64,000 nucleotides of DNA from Fidelibacterota bacterium (GTDB lineage Bacteria; Fidelibacterota; Marinisomatia; SCGC-AAA003-L08; JACNLC01), in assembly GCA_024277615.1 (NCBI GenBank), contig JAJRUW010000067.1, positions 18,781 through 82,780 of the forward strand, given 5' to 3'. The notes below the pieces were generated by a model. It did no database searches. It saw nothing but the letters and a program-made list of their open reading frames with translations, and was not told where the DNA came from. Shown piece after piece: positions 1-7,925 of the stretch. The translations under genes and the position numbers were made by a program. Numbering within the stretch: the first letter of the stretch is position 1; every line of letters starts with the position of its first letter.

Positions 1-710
1 CCTGGTGGCAAACCGAGACAGGTGGCGTTTTGATTACACCGCTGCCTGCCGCCACACCGCTAAAACCAGGATCTGCCACCTTCCCGTTTTTCGGGGTGGA
101 ACCGGTAATCCTTTCACCGGAAGGAAAAGAGATTTCAGGCAATCCTGCCGAAGGACTCCTCGCTATAAAACAGGCCTGGCCGGGCGCTATGCGGACAATC
201 TATGGTGATCACAAACGATTTATAGATACTTATTTCTCTCTGTATCCGGGGTACTATTTCACCGGTGACGGTGCCAGAAGAGATGAAGACGGTTACTATT
301 GGATTACCGGCAGAGTTGATGATGTATTGAATGTCTCAGGTCATCGTCTGGGGACTGCTGAGATAGAGGGTGCCATCGGAGCCTACCCCGCCGTAGCCGA
401 AGCCGCCATCGTCGGTTTCCCGCATGATATCAAGGGGCAGGGCATTTATGCCTTTGTGACACTCATGGCCGGCGAAACCCCGAGTGATGAAATCTTGGCA
501 GGTATCAAAGCCAAAGTAAGGGAACTCATCGGGCCGCATGCAACTCCGGACAAGTTGCAGTTTACACCAGCTCTGCCGAAGACCAGGTCCGGTAAGATCA
601 TGCGTCGTATTCTGCGCAAGATCGGAGAGGGAGATGTCACCAATCTGGGTGATATATCGACCCTGGCAGACCCGACAGTGGTGGATGATCTGCTAAATGG
701 AAGACAATAA
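1..710 (+). CDS. acs: Acetyl-CoA synthetase, C-terminal part (cut by window edge)
   Basis: C-terminal 235 residues of an AMP-forming acetyl-CoA synthetase, which makes acetyl-CoA from acetate, ATP and CoA in the cytoplasm. The reading frame is open from base 3 to the TAA at 708-710. It begins inside the conserved WWQTETGG adenylate-forming motif and continues with [11 protein letters not shown], the hinge/C-domain signature [20 protein letters not shown], and the C-terminal [15 protein letters not shown]. The Lys of the last motif is the residue that is reversibly acetylated in Acs enzymes. Nothing is missing at the 3' end. A strong hairpin terminator follows, so it is probably a separate transcript from the ccm operon downstream. 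Confidence 0.95.
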   Translation, partial: WWQTETGGVLITPLPAATPLKPGSATFPFFGVEPVILSPEGKEISGNPAEGLLAIKQAWPGAMRTIYGDHKRFIDTYFSLYPGYYFTGDGARRDEDGYYWITGRVDDVLNVSGHRLGTAEIEGAIGAYPAVAEAAIVGFPHDIKGQGIYAFVTLMAGETPSDEILAGIKAKVRELIGPHATPDKLQFTPALPKTRSGKIMRRILRKIGEGDVTNLGDISTLADPTVVDDLLNGRQ

Positions 711-730
711 CTTATTCCTTCTTCAGTGGA

Positions 731-763
731 AAAGGGGTGTGCTCGTTGGCACCCCTTTTTTAT
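731..763 (+). terminator. Rho-independent terminator after acs
   Basis: Perfect 9-bp inverted repeat (AAAGGGGTG at 731-739, CACCCCTTT at 750-758) with a 10-nt loop, running directly into a T tract. It lies 21 bases after the acs stop codon. Confidence 0.85.
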
Positions 764-844
764 TGTTCACAGGTTCAGCACAGATTAGAGGTGGTCTGTG
801 AGGGTGCTTTGAGTCTCATTTGAAGTATAGTAGTGAAAATTATA

Positions 845-882
845 TTCACCTTTTCTCTAATAACTAGAGTGAAAAATATAAT
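845..882 (+). promoter_or_regulatory. Possible promoter region of the ccm operon
   Basis: The 711-931 gap holds the acs terminator and then AT-rich sequence. A consensus-like -10 hexamer TATAAT lies at 877-882, 50 bases before ccmE. No good -35 box is visible at 16-18 bp. A small dyad (CTCTA 855-859, TAGAG 865-869) sits just upstream and could be an operator. Only the -10 match is convincing. Confidence 0.3.
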
Positions 883-931
883 AAATTTGCTACTTGTTTA
901 AACCACAAAAATAAATCAGAGGTACTAATCA

Positions 932-1348
932 ATGAGTTTTCGAAAAAAGTTCATTCTTGTTGTGATAGTTTTCGGTCTTTTGACGGTGGCCTGGATTTCG
1001 ATGGATTTCAAATCCCAGGAGGTTCCCTTCGTATCGGTTTCCGATTTGGTGAACAACAATGAAATGTTCAGGCAGGACCGGTTCAGACTTGGGGGTAATG
1101 TTCAGGAGGGGACGATCCATTATTCCGACGACAAGTTAACGGTAGATTTTCTCTTGGAACAGGGCGACAGTATAATCCCCGTAGAACACACCAGCGCAGC
1201 CATCCCGGACCTGTTTAAAGACGGTGCCCAGGTCATAGTGGAGGGGTCTTATAAAGATGGTATTTTTTATGCAGACAATTTGATGACCAAATGCGCCTCC
1301 CGTTATGAAGAAGAGTCAAAATATACTTCCGTCTCGGAGACCAATTAA
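932..1348 (+). CDS. ccmE: Cytochrome c maturation heme chaperone CcmE, CxxxY type
   Basis: 138-residue periplasmic heme chaperone anchored by one N-terminal membrane helix (about residues 6-24), followed by the OB-fold core. It takes heme from CcmC and hands it to CcmF. In classical CcmE a His in HxxxY binds heme covalently. Here the corresponding place reads TKCASRYEEE, with Cys121 and Tyr125, so this is the CxxxY variant known from some anaerobes and archaea. The preceding GxxPDLF-like segment and the VEGSYKDGIFYADNLM strand are normal for the family. First gene of an operon; its TAA overlaps the ATG of ccmF. Confidence 0.93.
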   Translation: MSFRKKFILVVIVFGLLTVAWISMDFKSQEVPFVSVSDLVNNNEMFRQDRFRLGGNVQEGTIHYSDDKLTVDFLLEQGDSIIPVEHTSAAIPDLFKDGAQVIVEGSYKDGIFYADNLMTKCASRYEEESKYTSVSETN

Positions 1349-3333
1349 TGATCGCAATTCTTGGAAACACCTTATTGCTGATGTCCTTTGCCTTTACGAT
1401 TTACGGCATTTTATCAGCTTCGCTTTACACTGCAAACGGTAACCGGAAGTTCATGCTTTCCGGTGAAAGAGCAATTCTATCTTCCTCCGTATTCGTGATT
1501 TTATCAACGATAGGGCTTCTGATAGAGCTGTTACGGAGTAATTTTACACTTGAATATGTGGCCAGATACAGCAGCGCCGAGACCCCGACCCTGTACAAAT
1601 TCAGCGGACTCTGGGCCGGCATGCAGGGCTCGCTCCTGTTTTGGGTGATGATCCTTTCCGTCTTCATCATTTTGGTAATCTACCAGAACCGAAACCGGCA
1701 TCAGAAACTCATGCCCTGGGTGCTCATCACCCTGGGGGCGATCCAGTTGTTCTTTCTGGCTATGTCCAATTTTTTTGAGAATCCTTTTACACCCATACCG
1801 GCCGGAATGGTAATGAATGGAATGGGATTAAATCCTTTACTGCAAAACCCCGTAATGTTGATACATCCCCCGCTGTTGTATCTGGGATTCATCGGCTTTT
1901 CGATCCCCTTTGCATTCGGGATGGCTGCCATGATCACCGGAGAGCTTGATACGGTGTGGATCCGCACAACCCGCCGTTGGACTCTGGTTACCTGGCTGTT
2001 CCTTTCAGTTGCCATCATTATGGGCGGCCGCTGGGCTTATGTTGAATTGGGCTGGGGAGGATACTGGGCCTGGGACCCGGTTGAAAATGCATCTTTACTC
2101 CCGTGGCTCACCGGCACAGCTTATATTCATTCCGTACTCATACAAGAAAAAAAGAATATGCTGCGGATCTGGAATATGGTGCTGATTATGGTGACCTTTA
2201 CACTCACCATTTTTGGAACCTATCTCACTAGGAGTGGTGTTGTATCCTCGGTACATGCTTTCGCCGCCACCGATCTGGGTATCTGGTTCTTCTGGTTTAT
2301 TATCCTGATTCTTGTCACGAACATCATCCTGTTGGTTGTCCGTCGCAAGGAGCTGGCCTCCGTGAACAAACTTGAATCTTTTGTGGGGCGGGAAAGCGGC
2401 TTTTTGTTCAACAATATGCTCTTCGTTGCCATGATGCTCACGGTGTTATGGGGCACCATGTATCCCATTCTTTCCGAGGCTGTCACCGGAACCAAGATCA
2501 CGGTGGGGTCACCTTACTTCAACCGGGTTATGATACCGCTGGGACTGCTGCTGTTGTTTTTAACCGGCGTGGGACCGTTGCTGGCCTGGCGGAGAACTAC
2601 TACCAGAAGTCTCAGACGAAATTTTACGCTTCCTCTTATTGTAGGGTTGATCCTCACCGGCATTTTCGGAGCCGTTTCCAAAATAACAATGATTTACCCC
2701 TTGATATCGGTTTTGCTGATCTCATTCGTAGCGGCCATTATTTTCCTGGAGTTTTTCAAAGGGACAAAAGCGAGGCGCCGGATGACCGGAGCCGGATATT
2801 TCAGATCCTTTTTTGAGCTTCTGGAGAAAAACCGTTCCCGCTACGGCGGCTATATCGTTCACCTGGGGATAGTCATGATGTTTCTGGGTTTTACAGGTAA
2901 AGTGTTTGACAAAGAGGCCGACCTCTCCATGAATCAGGGCGACATTAAAACGGTTGGTCGTTATGACATAGAATATACGGACTACTGGCTTGAAACACCT
3001 GAAACCAACCCGGATACACGCTCGAACCATGCTGCAAAAATAGTGACCCTGAAAATCTCAAAAAACGGCTCATATTATACGACACTAAATGCAGAAAGAC
3101 GGTTTTACACGGATCAGAATAATCAGCCCAGCTCGGAGGTTTCGTTGAAAGCTACTCTCTTTGAAGACCTATATATCGTTTTGGGCAGTCTGGATTTACA
3201 CTCGGGAAATGCAATCCTGAAAGTTCGTGTGAATCACCTTGTATCCTGGGTATGGCTGGGGACCTTCGTCCTGATCCTGGGCTCACTGGTCAGTTTAAAT
3301 ATCAGTGGTTTAATCAAAGGAAAATCCCTATGA
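1348..3333 (+). CDS. ccmF: Cytochrome c heme lyase subunit CcmF
   Basis: 661-residue polytopic membrane protein that attaches heme from holo-CcmE to the CxxCH motifs of apocytochromes. The WWD heme-handling signature is clear (WGGYWAWDPVENASLLPWL, about residues 231-249), followed by TRSGVVSSVHAFA, typical of CcmF. Many transmembrane helices cover the first ~480 residues, then a periplasmic soluble segment and a final helix near residues 630-650. Length is normal. The start overlaps the ccmE stop (TAATG) and the TGA overlaps the ccmH ATG, implying translational coupling. Confidence 0.96.
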   Translation: MIAILGNTLLLMSFAFTIYGILSASLYTANGNRKFMLSGERAILSSSVFVILSTIGLLIELLRSNFTLEYVARYSSAETPTLYKFSGLWAGMQGSLLFWVMILSVFIILVIYQNRNRHQKLMPWVLITLGAIQLFFLAMSNFFENPFTPIPAGMVMNGMGLNPLLQNPVMLIHPPLLYLGFIGFSIPFAFGMAAMITGELDTVWIRTTRRWTLVTWLFLSVAIIMGGRWAYVELGWGGYWAWDPVENASLLPWLTGTAYIHSVLIQEKKNMLRIWNMVLIMVTFTLTIFGTYLTRSGVVSSVHAFAATDLGIWFFWFIILILVTNIILLVVRRKELASVNKLESFVGRESGFLFNNMLFVAMMLTVLWGTMYPILSEAVTGTKITVGSPYFNRVMIPLGLLLLFLTGVGPLLAWRRTTTRSLRRNFTLPLIVGLILTGIFGAVSKITMIYPLISVLLISFVAAIIFLEFFKGTKARRRMTGAGYFRSFFELLEKNRSRYGGYIVHLGIVMMFLGFTGKVFDKEADLSMNQGDIKTVGRYDIEYTDYWLETPETNPDTRSNHAAKIVTLKISKNGSYYTTLNAERRFYTDQNNQPSSEVSLKATLFEDLYIVLGSLDLHSGNAILKVRVNHLVSWVWLGTFVLILGSLVSLNISGLIKGKSL

Positions 3334-3911
3334 AATGGTTGACCGGTTTATTATTTCTGGCGCTCATCTTTGGTCAGTTCAAGAGCGATAAGGAGCTCAA
3401 GCTGGAATCGATATTGATGGCTCCCTGCTGTGGCGGCGGAACGCTTGCCGAACATGAAGAAAACCGCTATTCCCACAATATGAAACAGATCATGTTTGCA
3501 CTTACAGACTCCGTTTTCGATAAGCAGAAGGTCGTAGAGCTGTTTGAGGAAACTTATTCCGATCGTGGGATTTATCAGCTTCATTTTGCTCCGGCTACCA
3601 AAAGCCTCAAAGAGATTCAAAAATATGTTGATGAAAATGTACATGCAGGGATGACGCTGGACGAAATCGTAGATATCTTTGCGTGGATCCACGGAGAAGT
3701 TATCCGATCCTCACCGAAGCATGAGGGGTTCGGTAATTTGGTCTGGTACATGCCCCTGATCATTTTACTCATTGGTGTGGGGGTCATCACGCTGATTGTC
3801 CGAAGATTTGTAAAAAGACAGAAGGATCAACCTGTTACCTCTCCATCTGTTGATTTTGATCAGGAACTGTCGGCAAAAATAGAAAAAGAAATTGAGGAAT
3901 TAGATCTATGA
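3330..3911 (+). CDS. ccmH: CcmH-like thiol protein, vicinal-Cys variant
   Basis: 193-residue membrane-anchored protein of the CcmH/CycL/NrfF family, which keeps apocytochrome CxxCH thiols reduced and presents them to CcmF. The start at 3330 is chosen because it forms an ATGA overlap with the ccmF stop and gives a clean signal/anchor (MKWLTGLLFLALIFG). The active site is APCCGGGT with adjacent Cys33 and Cys34 in place of the usual LRCxxC. A segment of about 45 residues (around 50-95) separates this motif from the GMTLDEIVDIFAWIHGEVI helix hairpin, longer than usual. A C-terminal transmembrane helix (about 132-154) follows. Family placement is good; the insertion is unusual. Confidence 0.8.
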   Translation: MKWLTGLLFLALIFGQFKSDKELKLESILMAPCCGGGTLAEHEENRYSHNMKQIMFALTDSVFDKQKVVELFEETYSDRGIYQLHFAPATKSLKEIQKYVDENVHAGMTLDEIVDIFAWIHGEVIRSSPKHEGFGNLVWYMPLIILLIGVGVITLIVRRFVKRQKDQPVTSPSVDFDQELSAKIEKEIEELDL

Positions 3912-4288
3912 CCGTTGTGATCGTTGTTTTTATCCTGCTCATCGCTGCAGTTTACTTTACCCTGATGCCTTTTATGAGTGAGAGGGTACTGGCGCGATAT
4001 CAGAGCGTAAATCAAGATGAATACTCTGCTGATGAGTTGAAGAAGATCAATCTGCTAAGACAAATCAAAGAGGTCGAATTTGAAAGAGAGATCGGCATTA
4101 TTGACCAGGAGGATTTTCACAGAGTGAAAAGCGAGCTGATGAATGAAACCAAGGTTGTAATGGATTCAATAGCATCCGAAGAAACCAACGCCCCAAAACC
4201 AGCCCCCCGGCATTGCCCGAAGTGTTCTGCCAGGGTGCCCAAAGAGAGTAAGTTCTGCGGGCATTGCGGCACGCCCTTAACAAAATGA
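3908..4288 (+). CDS. CcmI-like membrane protein with C-terminal zinc ribbon
   Basis: 126-residue protein with one N-terminal membrane helix (about 3-21), a charged alpha-helical segment (KINLLRQIKEVEFEREIG, about 46-63) and a C-terminal zinc ribbon with Cys103, Cys106, Cys117 and Cys120. The helical stretch with its following GIIDQEDFHRVKSEL resembles the membrane-proximal part of CcmI, the apocytochrome chaperone, but the CcmI TPR domain is absent and the zinc ribbon stands in its place. The start overlaps the ccmH stop by ATGA, so it belongs to the operon. The function as a CcmI substitute is inferred from position and helix similarity only. Confidence 0.65.
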   Translation: MTVVIVVFILLIAAVYFTLMPFMSERVLARYQSVNQDEYSADELKKINLLRQIKEVEFEREIGIIDQEDFHRVKSELMNETKVVMDSIASEETNAPKPAPRHCPKCSARVPKESKFCGHCGTPLTK

Positions 4289-4375
4289 ACTCTGTAATAT
4301 GCTGCCATTTGGTAATCCTGCCCGGCGGTTAAGCGGTAAAGATTTCACAACACACAGTCAAATGATTTTTGCCGA

Positions 4376-5062
4376 ATGCTAATCGTCAAGAATATTACAA
4401 AATCGTTCCATCATAAAAGAATCCTGAAACATGTATCATTTGAAATCGGTCAGGGGGAGCATGTAGCATTACTGGGTCCCAATGGTGCCGGTAAGACCAC
4501 GCTCTTAAAAATACTTGCCGGCATTGTGCGTCCTCTTGCCGGCACGGCCGAACTGCTTGGAGAAAAGCTCTTCACGGAAAACTCCTCCCACCGCCGGCAT
4601 CTGGTTTTCTGGGGTCATTCGGCTTTATTTTATCCCGCCCTTACCGGCTATGAAAATATTTCCCTGTTTCTGGCATTGAGAGATGAAAAGGTCTCATCCG
4701 ACGCCATCCGGGAACATTTGAAAACTTTTCATCTGGAAGGGAGTGAAAATGACCCCGTTCGGACCTATAGCGCAGGGATGCTGCAGCGGCTGACCATGAT
4801 CAAGCTGGCCCTCTCTTCCTGGCAGCTTGGCCTCATCGATGAACCCACTACAGGACTGGACATAGAGGGCCTCGAATTTCTTAAATCACTTTCGGAACAA
4901 TGGAAACAGGAACGTAAAACACTGCTCTTTTCCACACATGATGCCGACTGGGTAAGAGAGCGCGCCGACCGGATCCTGCTCATCGATCAGGGCAAAGTTG
5001 CCTTTGACACGCGGGAAGTCAAAACAATTGATATACAGGCCGTCATGCAGGGGAATTTCTGA
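4376..5062 (+). CDS. ccmA: Heme exporter ATP-binding protein CcmA
   Basis: 228-residue ABC ATPase that, with CcmB, releases holo-CcmE from CcmC. Walker A GPNGAGKTTLL (about 38-48), signature region YSAGMLQRLTMIKLAL, Walker B LGLIDEPTTGLD and the switch His in FSTHDADW are all present. The length matches the family. Only this ATG is possible because a stop codon precedes it closely in frame. An 87-base gap without a visible terminator separates it from the zinc-ribbon gene, and its TGA overlaps the ccmB ATG. Confidence 0.93.
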   Translation: MLIVKNITKSFHHKRILKHVSFEIGQGEHVALLGPNGAGKTTLLKILAGIVRPLAGTAELLGEKLFTENSSHRRHLVFWGHSALFYPALTGYENISLFLALRDEKVSSDAIREHLKTFHLEGSENDPVRTYSAGMLQRLTMIKLALSSWQLGLIDEPTTGLDIEGLEFLKSLSEQWKQERKTLLFSTHDADWVRERADRILLIDQGKVAFDTREVKTIDIQAVMQGNF

Positions 5063-5727
5063 TGCAGCTGCTGACCCTCATAAAAAAAGAGCTTCGTCAG
5101 GAAATGCGTTCGAAAGAATCAATCGTTTCCATGACGGTCTTCGGCGTGACTGTAATTCTGCTGTTTGCCTTTGCATTTAATGCCGCACCAGCAGAATTCC
5201 AGCGTTTTCTGCCGGGTCTCATCTGGATGACATATTTATTTGTGTCCATTTTGGGTCTTCTGCGCAGTTTCGCTTCTGAAAAAGAAATGGATGCCTTTGC
5301 GGCACTGCTCTCTTCTCCAATCGACAGAGGTAATATCTTTCTGGCAAAACTGATTTCCTTTTGGATTTTCATCATGGGGACTCAGCTGCTCACCATGCCC
5401 CTTTTCAGCGCTTTTCTGAATTTGAAATTAGGCCTCAACCTTCCGCTGTTGTCGGGAGTTTTTATCCTGACTGACTGGTCCATTGCAGCCATTGGCGTGA
5501 TGATATCCGGGATGGGTTTACGGACCCGGATGGGGGAAGTGCTGGTTCCCGTGTTGCTGTTTCCGCTGCTGTCACCGGTGCTCATTGGGGCGACGAAGGT
5601 AACTGCCGGGATCTTAAAGAGCGAGGCCCTTGCAGACTTTAACTTTTGGGTTATGATCATTTTGACCTTTGCTGTTATATTTACACTGGTCGGGTATTTG
5701 ACATTCGGTTCAATTTCGGAGGAATAA
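5062..5727 (+). CDS. ccmB: Heme exporter permease CcmB
   Basis: 221-residue integral membrane partner of CcmA with about six transmembrane helices. Family features include LLTLIKKELRQEMRSKESI at the N terminus, the SFASEKEMDAFAALLSSPIDRGNIFLAK-type loop and the LLFPLLSPVLIGATK segment. Start and stop overlap ccmA and ccmC (TGATG and TAATG type), so the three genes are coupled. Confidence 0.93.
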   Translation: MQLLTLIKKELRQEMRSKESIVSMTVFGVTVILLFAFAFNAAPAEFQRFLPGLIWMTYLFVSILGLLRSFASEKEMDAFAALLSSPIDRGNIFLAKLISFWIFIMGTQLLTMPLFSAFLNLKLGLNLPLLSGVFILTDWSIAAIGVMISGMGLRTRMGEVLVPVLLFPLLSPVLIGATKVTAGILKSEALADFNFWVMIILTFAVIFTLVGYLTFGSISEE

Positions 5728-6395
5728 TGAAATCTTATCTAAGTTATGATAAAAACAAATTGCTGGCTATCGGCACCTTCATCATCGTGCTGGTCAATCT
5801 TTATCTGATTATTTATGTGGCACCCATGGTACCTGAACAGGAGTGGGCGCAGAGGATATTTTATTATCATGTGCCTCTGGCGTGGAATTCATTTCTGGGA
5901 TATTTAGGCGTCCTGATCTGCAGCATTCTTTATCTGGTGAAAAGAGATCCCAAATGGGATATTTGGGCACTTTCCATGGCTGAATCCGGAACCGTTTTCG
6001 CCTTCCTGATATTAATTACCGGGCCCATCTGGGCAAAACCGATCTGGGGCAGTCCGTGGACCTGGGAACCCCGCCTGACCACAACATTGATCCTGTTTCT
6101 GCTCTACATCGGCTACTTCATGATCAGAGAATTCGGCGGTCCCTATGAGCGGTCTTCGCGCTATGCGGCGGTCCTGGGCATCCTGGCTTTTGTAGATGTC
6201 CCCATAATTTATTTCGCCGTTAATTTCTGGGCGCCCGGCGTCCAGTCCCACCCGCAGAGGGGTATCGGAGGGCATGACCCGAACATTAAATATATTTTCT
6301 TCTTTTCCCTTTTCAGTTTTACACTCATCCTGATCAACATGATCAGATACCGTCTGCATGCCGGACGACTTGAACAGAAACGATTGGAGGCCTGA
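5727..6395 (+). CDS. ccmC: Heme exporter protein CcmC
   Basis: 222-residue membrane protein with about six helices that loads heme onto CcmE. The start at 5727 follows a GGAGGA ribosome binding site and overlaps the ccmB TAA; a longer upstream reading into ccmB is rejected. The WWD region reads WGSPWTWEPRLTTTLILFL, with Glu in place of the more usual Asp, and the flanking heme-ligand His motif HVPLAWNSFLGYLG is present. Length and topology are normal for CcmC. Confidence 0.93.
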   Translation: MKSYLSYDKNKLLAIGTFIIVLVNLYLIIYVAPMVPEQEWAQRIFYYHVPLAWNSFLGYLGVLICSILYLVKRDPKWDIWALSMAESGTVFAFLILITGPIWAKPIWGSPWTWEPRLTTTLILFLLYIGYFMIREFGGPYERSSRYAAVLGILAFVDVPIIYFAVNFWAPGVQSHPQRGIGGHDPNIKYIFFFSLFSFTLILINMIRYRLHAGRLEQKRLEA

Positions 6396-6396
6396 T

Positions 6397-6498
6397 ATGT
6401 TCAAAGGGTATTTTATAGCAGCAGTAGCAGCTGTCTGGGTTGTCCTCATCTCCTATATTGTCATGGTCCGCAAGAAGGAAAAAGACAATCTGGACTAA
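6397..6498 (+). CDS. ccmD: CcmD-like small membrane protein
   Basis: 33-codon reading frame starting one base after the ccmC stop. One transmembrane helix (about residues 5-25) is followed by a basic, charged tail (VRKKEKDNLD). This size, topology and place after ccmC are those of CcmD, which stabilises the CcmC-heme-CcmE complex and helps release holo-CcmE. Sequence conservation in CcmD is low, so the call rests on topology and synteny. A GGAGG at 6387-6390 region in the ccmC end could serve as ribosome binding site. Confidence 0.75.
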   Translation: MFKGYFIAAVAAVWVVLISYIVMVRKKEKDNLD

Positions 6499-6504
6499 AG
6501 CCAG

Positions 6505-7908
6505 ATGAATCCGTTCCCAATTCCCTGGCGGCTGTTTGGTTTAATCCTGCTGCTGGGTACTTTTCTCCAGTCGCAGGTCGTGCCCTTTGGTGCTCCGGGC
6601 TGGCCGATACCGGATGCATTACCCATCCGTACGCCGGGGACCCCTGTAACAGTACCCCCCGTGTCTCTGGCCGCTGACGGCGAAACTTCATTTCACGAAG
6701 ACAGACGCCTTATCCAACTCCGGATCATACTCCCTGATTCCAGCGGTTACCGACTATTGCTCTCGGCATCATCGCTGACAGATGAAGATCAAGTATTTGT
6801 ACGCTTTGCGCATGGCTCAGGCTTCATGGGCCCCTATACCCGGGAACAATTTAGTCCCTCCGGGACACTGACAACGGATGTAATTTTTGAAGCTGATGTT
6901 GTTGTTGAATGGGAGAGCTTCTCGACGGAACCACCTGGGGGTGACATTCTCATTCGGGGTGTATCAGTAAATCCGCCTGTAGCGGCTCAACAGCCTCAGC
7001 CAAACCGACCTCAGCCGGTTAGAAGAGGCAGAGAAAACCCCGTTATTCTCCTTACGGGATACTGGCCGCCAACCAACGAAATGATCCGCCAGTTCAGCCA
7101 GAATCCCGAGCTTAATCCGAATGGCTGGATGGGAGATGACTGGGAAGGACGGGGATACGATATTGTGAGTTTCTTTCCGGTCTTCGATGTCCCGGATTGC
7201 GACGACTGTGGGCAGGGCAGTGGCGATCTGGAAGTTGACTATCAGGATTCATCATCTGATTTTTGGACTATAGTGGCAGATCTGCAGCCTCTTGCCATCA
7301 TCACTTTCAGCAGGGGCTGGATTGACCACAGCTGGGAACTGGAATGGAATCTCGTCAACCGCACCAACTGGATTTACGATTATACACCGCCAAATCAGCC
7401 CACTCCCAATCCGCCGGACCAGGAGCACCCCGCTTATCTCGTCAGGAATCCCGACCTGCCCCTGGAAGCTATTGTGAACGCCATAAATGCTGCAGAGCTG
7501 GGGTTGAACTCTTATGTTGACTGGAATGGCACAGCAGGCATGTTCCTGTCTGAATTCATTGGTTATCACGGAATCTGGTATCGGGGAGACAATCCCTATG
7601 GGGAGTTCCCCTGTCTGGCGGCCGGTCATATTCATGTAGGCGGGCAGATCGATTGGGATACGGCCAGAACCGCTGCCGAGATCACCCTCAGACAGCTCAC
7701 GGATTATCTAGATCAGTTCATCTATACACCCGGTGATGCAAATGACGATGGTGTGATCAATGTGCAGGATTTGGTGATCATCGTGAATTACATCCTGGGT
7801 CTGGCGGATCCGGATACGGTCCAATTCTATGCGGCGGATGTCAACACCGATAGCATCATAAACGTATTGGACATTATTATTATTTTGAACATGATCATCG
7901 ACGCCTGA
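6505..7908 (+). CDS. Secreted pyroglutamyl-peptidase-like protein with dockerin-like tail
   Basis: 467 residues: a hydrophobic N-terminal export signal (about 9-24), a beta-rich domain (about 55-155), a central domain (about 177-400) and a dockerin-like pair of Asp/Asn repeats (about 409-467). The central domain resembles pyroglutamyl peptidase I (family C15): an NPVILLTGYWPP start, the Glu region SWELEWNLVNR (Glu278/Glu280) and a HIHVG His (His377). The place of the catalytic Cys, normally in an AGxYxCN motif, reads AGMFLSEF, with Ser349. The spacing of these residues fits the family. It starts six bases after ccmD, but a role in cytochrome maturation is not implied. Enzyme activity is uncertain. 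Confidence 0.65.
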   Translation: MNPFPIPWRLFGLILLLGTFLQSQVVPFGAPGWPIPDALPIRTPGTPVTVPPVSLAADGETSFHEDRRLIQLRIILPDSSGYRLLLSASSLTDEDQVFVRFAHGSGFMGPYTREQFSPSGTLTTDVIFEADVVVEWESFSTEPPGGDILIRGVSVNPPVAAQQPQPNRPQPVRRGRENPVILLTGYWPPTNEMIRQFSQNPELNPNGWMGDDWEGRGYDIVSFFPVFDVPDCDDCGQGSGDLEVDYQDSSSDFWTIVADLQPLAIITFSRGWIDHSWELEWNLVNRTNWIYDYTPPNQPTPNPPDQEHPAYLVRNPDLPLEAIVNAINAAELGLNSYVDWNGTAGMFLSEFIGYHGIWYRGDNPYGEFPCLAAGHIHVGGQIDWDTARTAAEITLRQLTDYLDQFIYTPGDANDDGVINVQDLVIIVNYILGLADPDTVQFYAADVNTDSIINVLDIIIILNMIIDA

Positions 7909-7925
7909 CCCCGTCCTGCAGAGAG

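Noticed and set aside
5646..5726. Extension of ccmC upstream into ccmB
   Set aside because: The in-frame ATG at 5727 has GGAGGA directly upstream and overlaps the ccmB stop; the extension has no family similarity.
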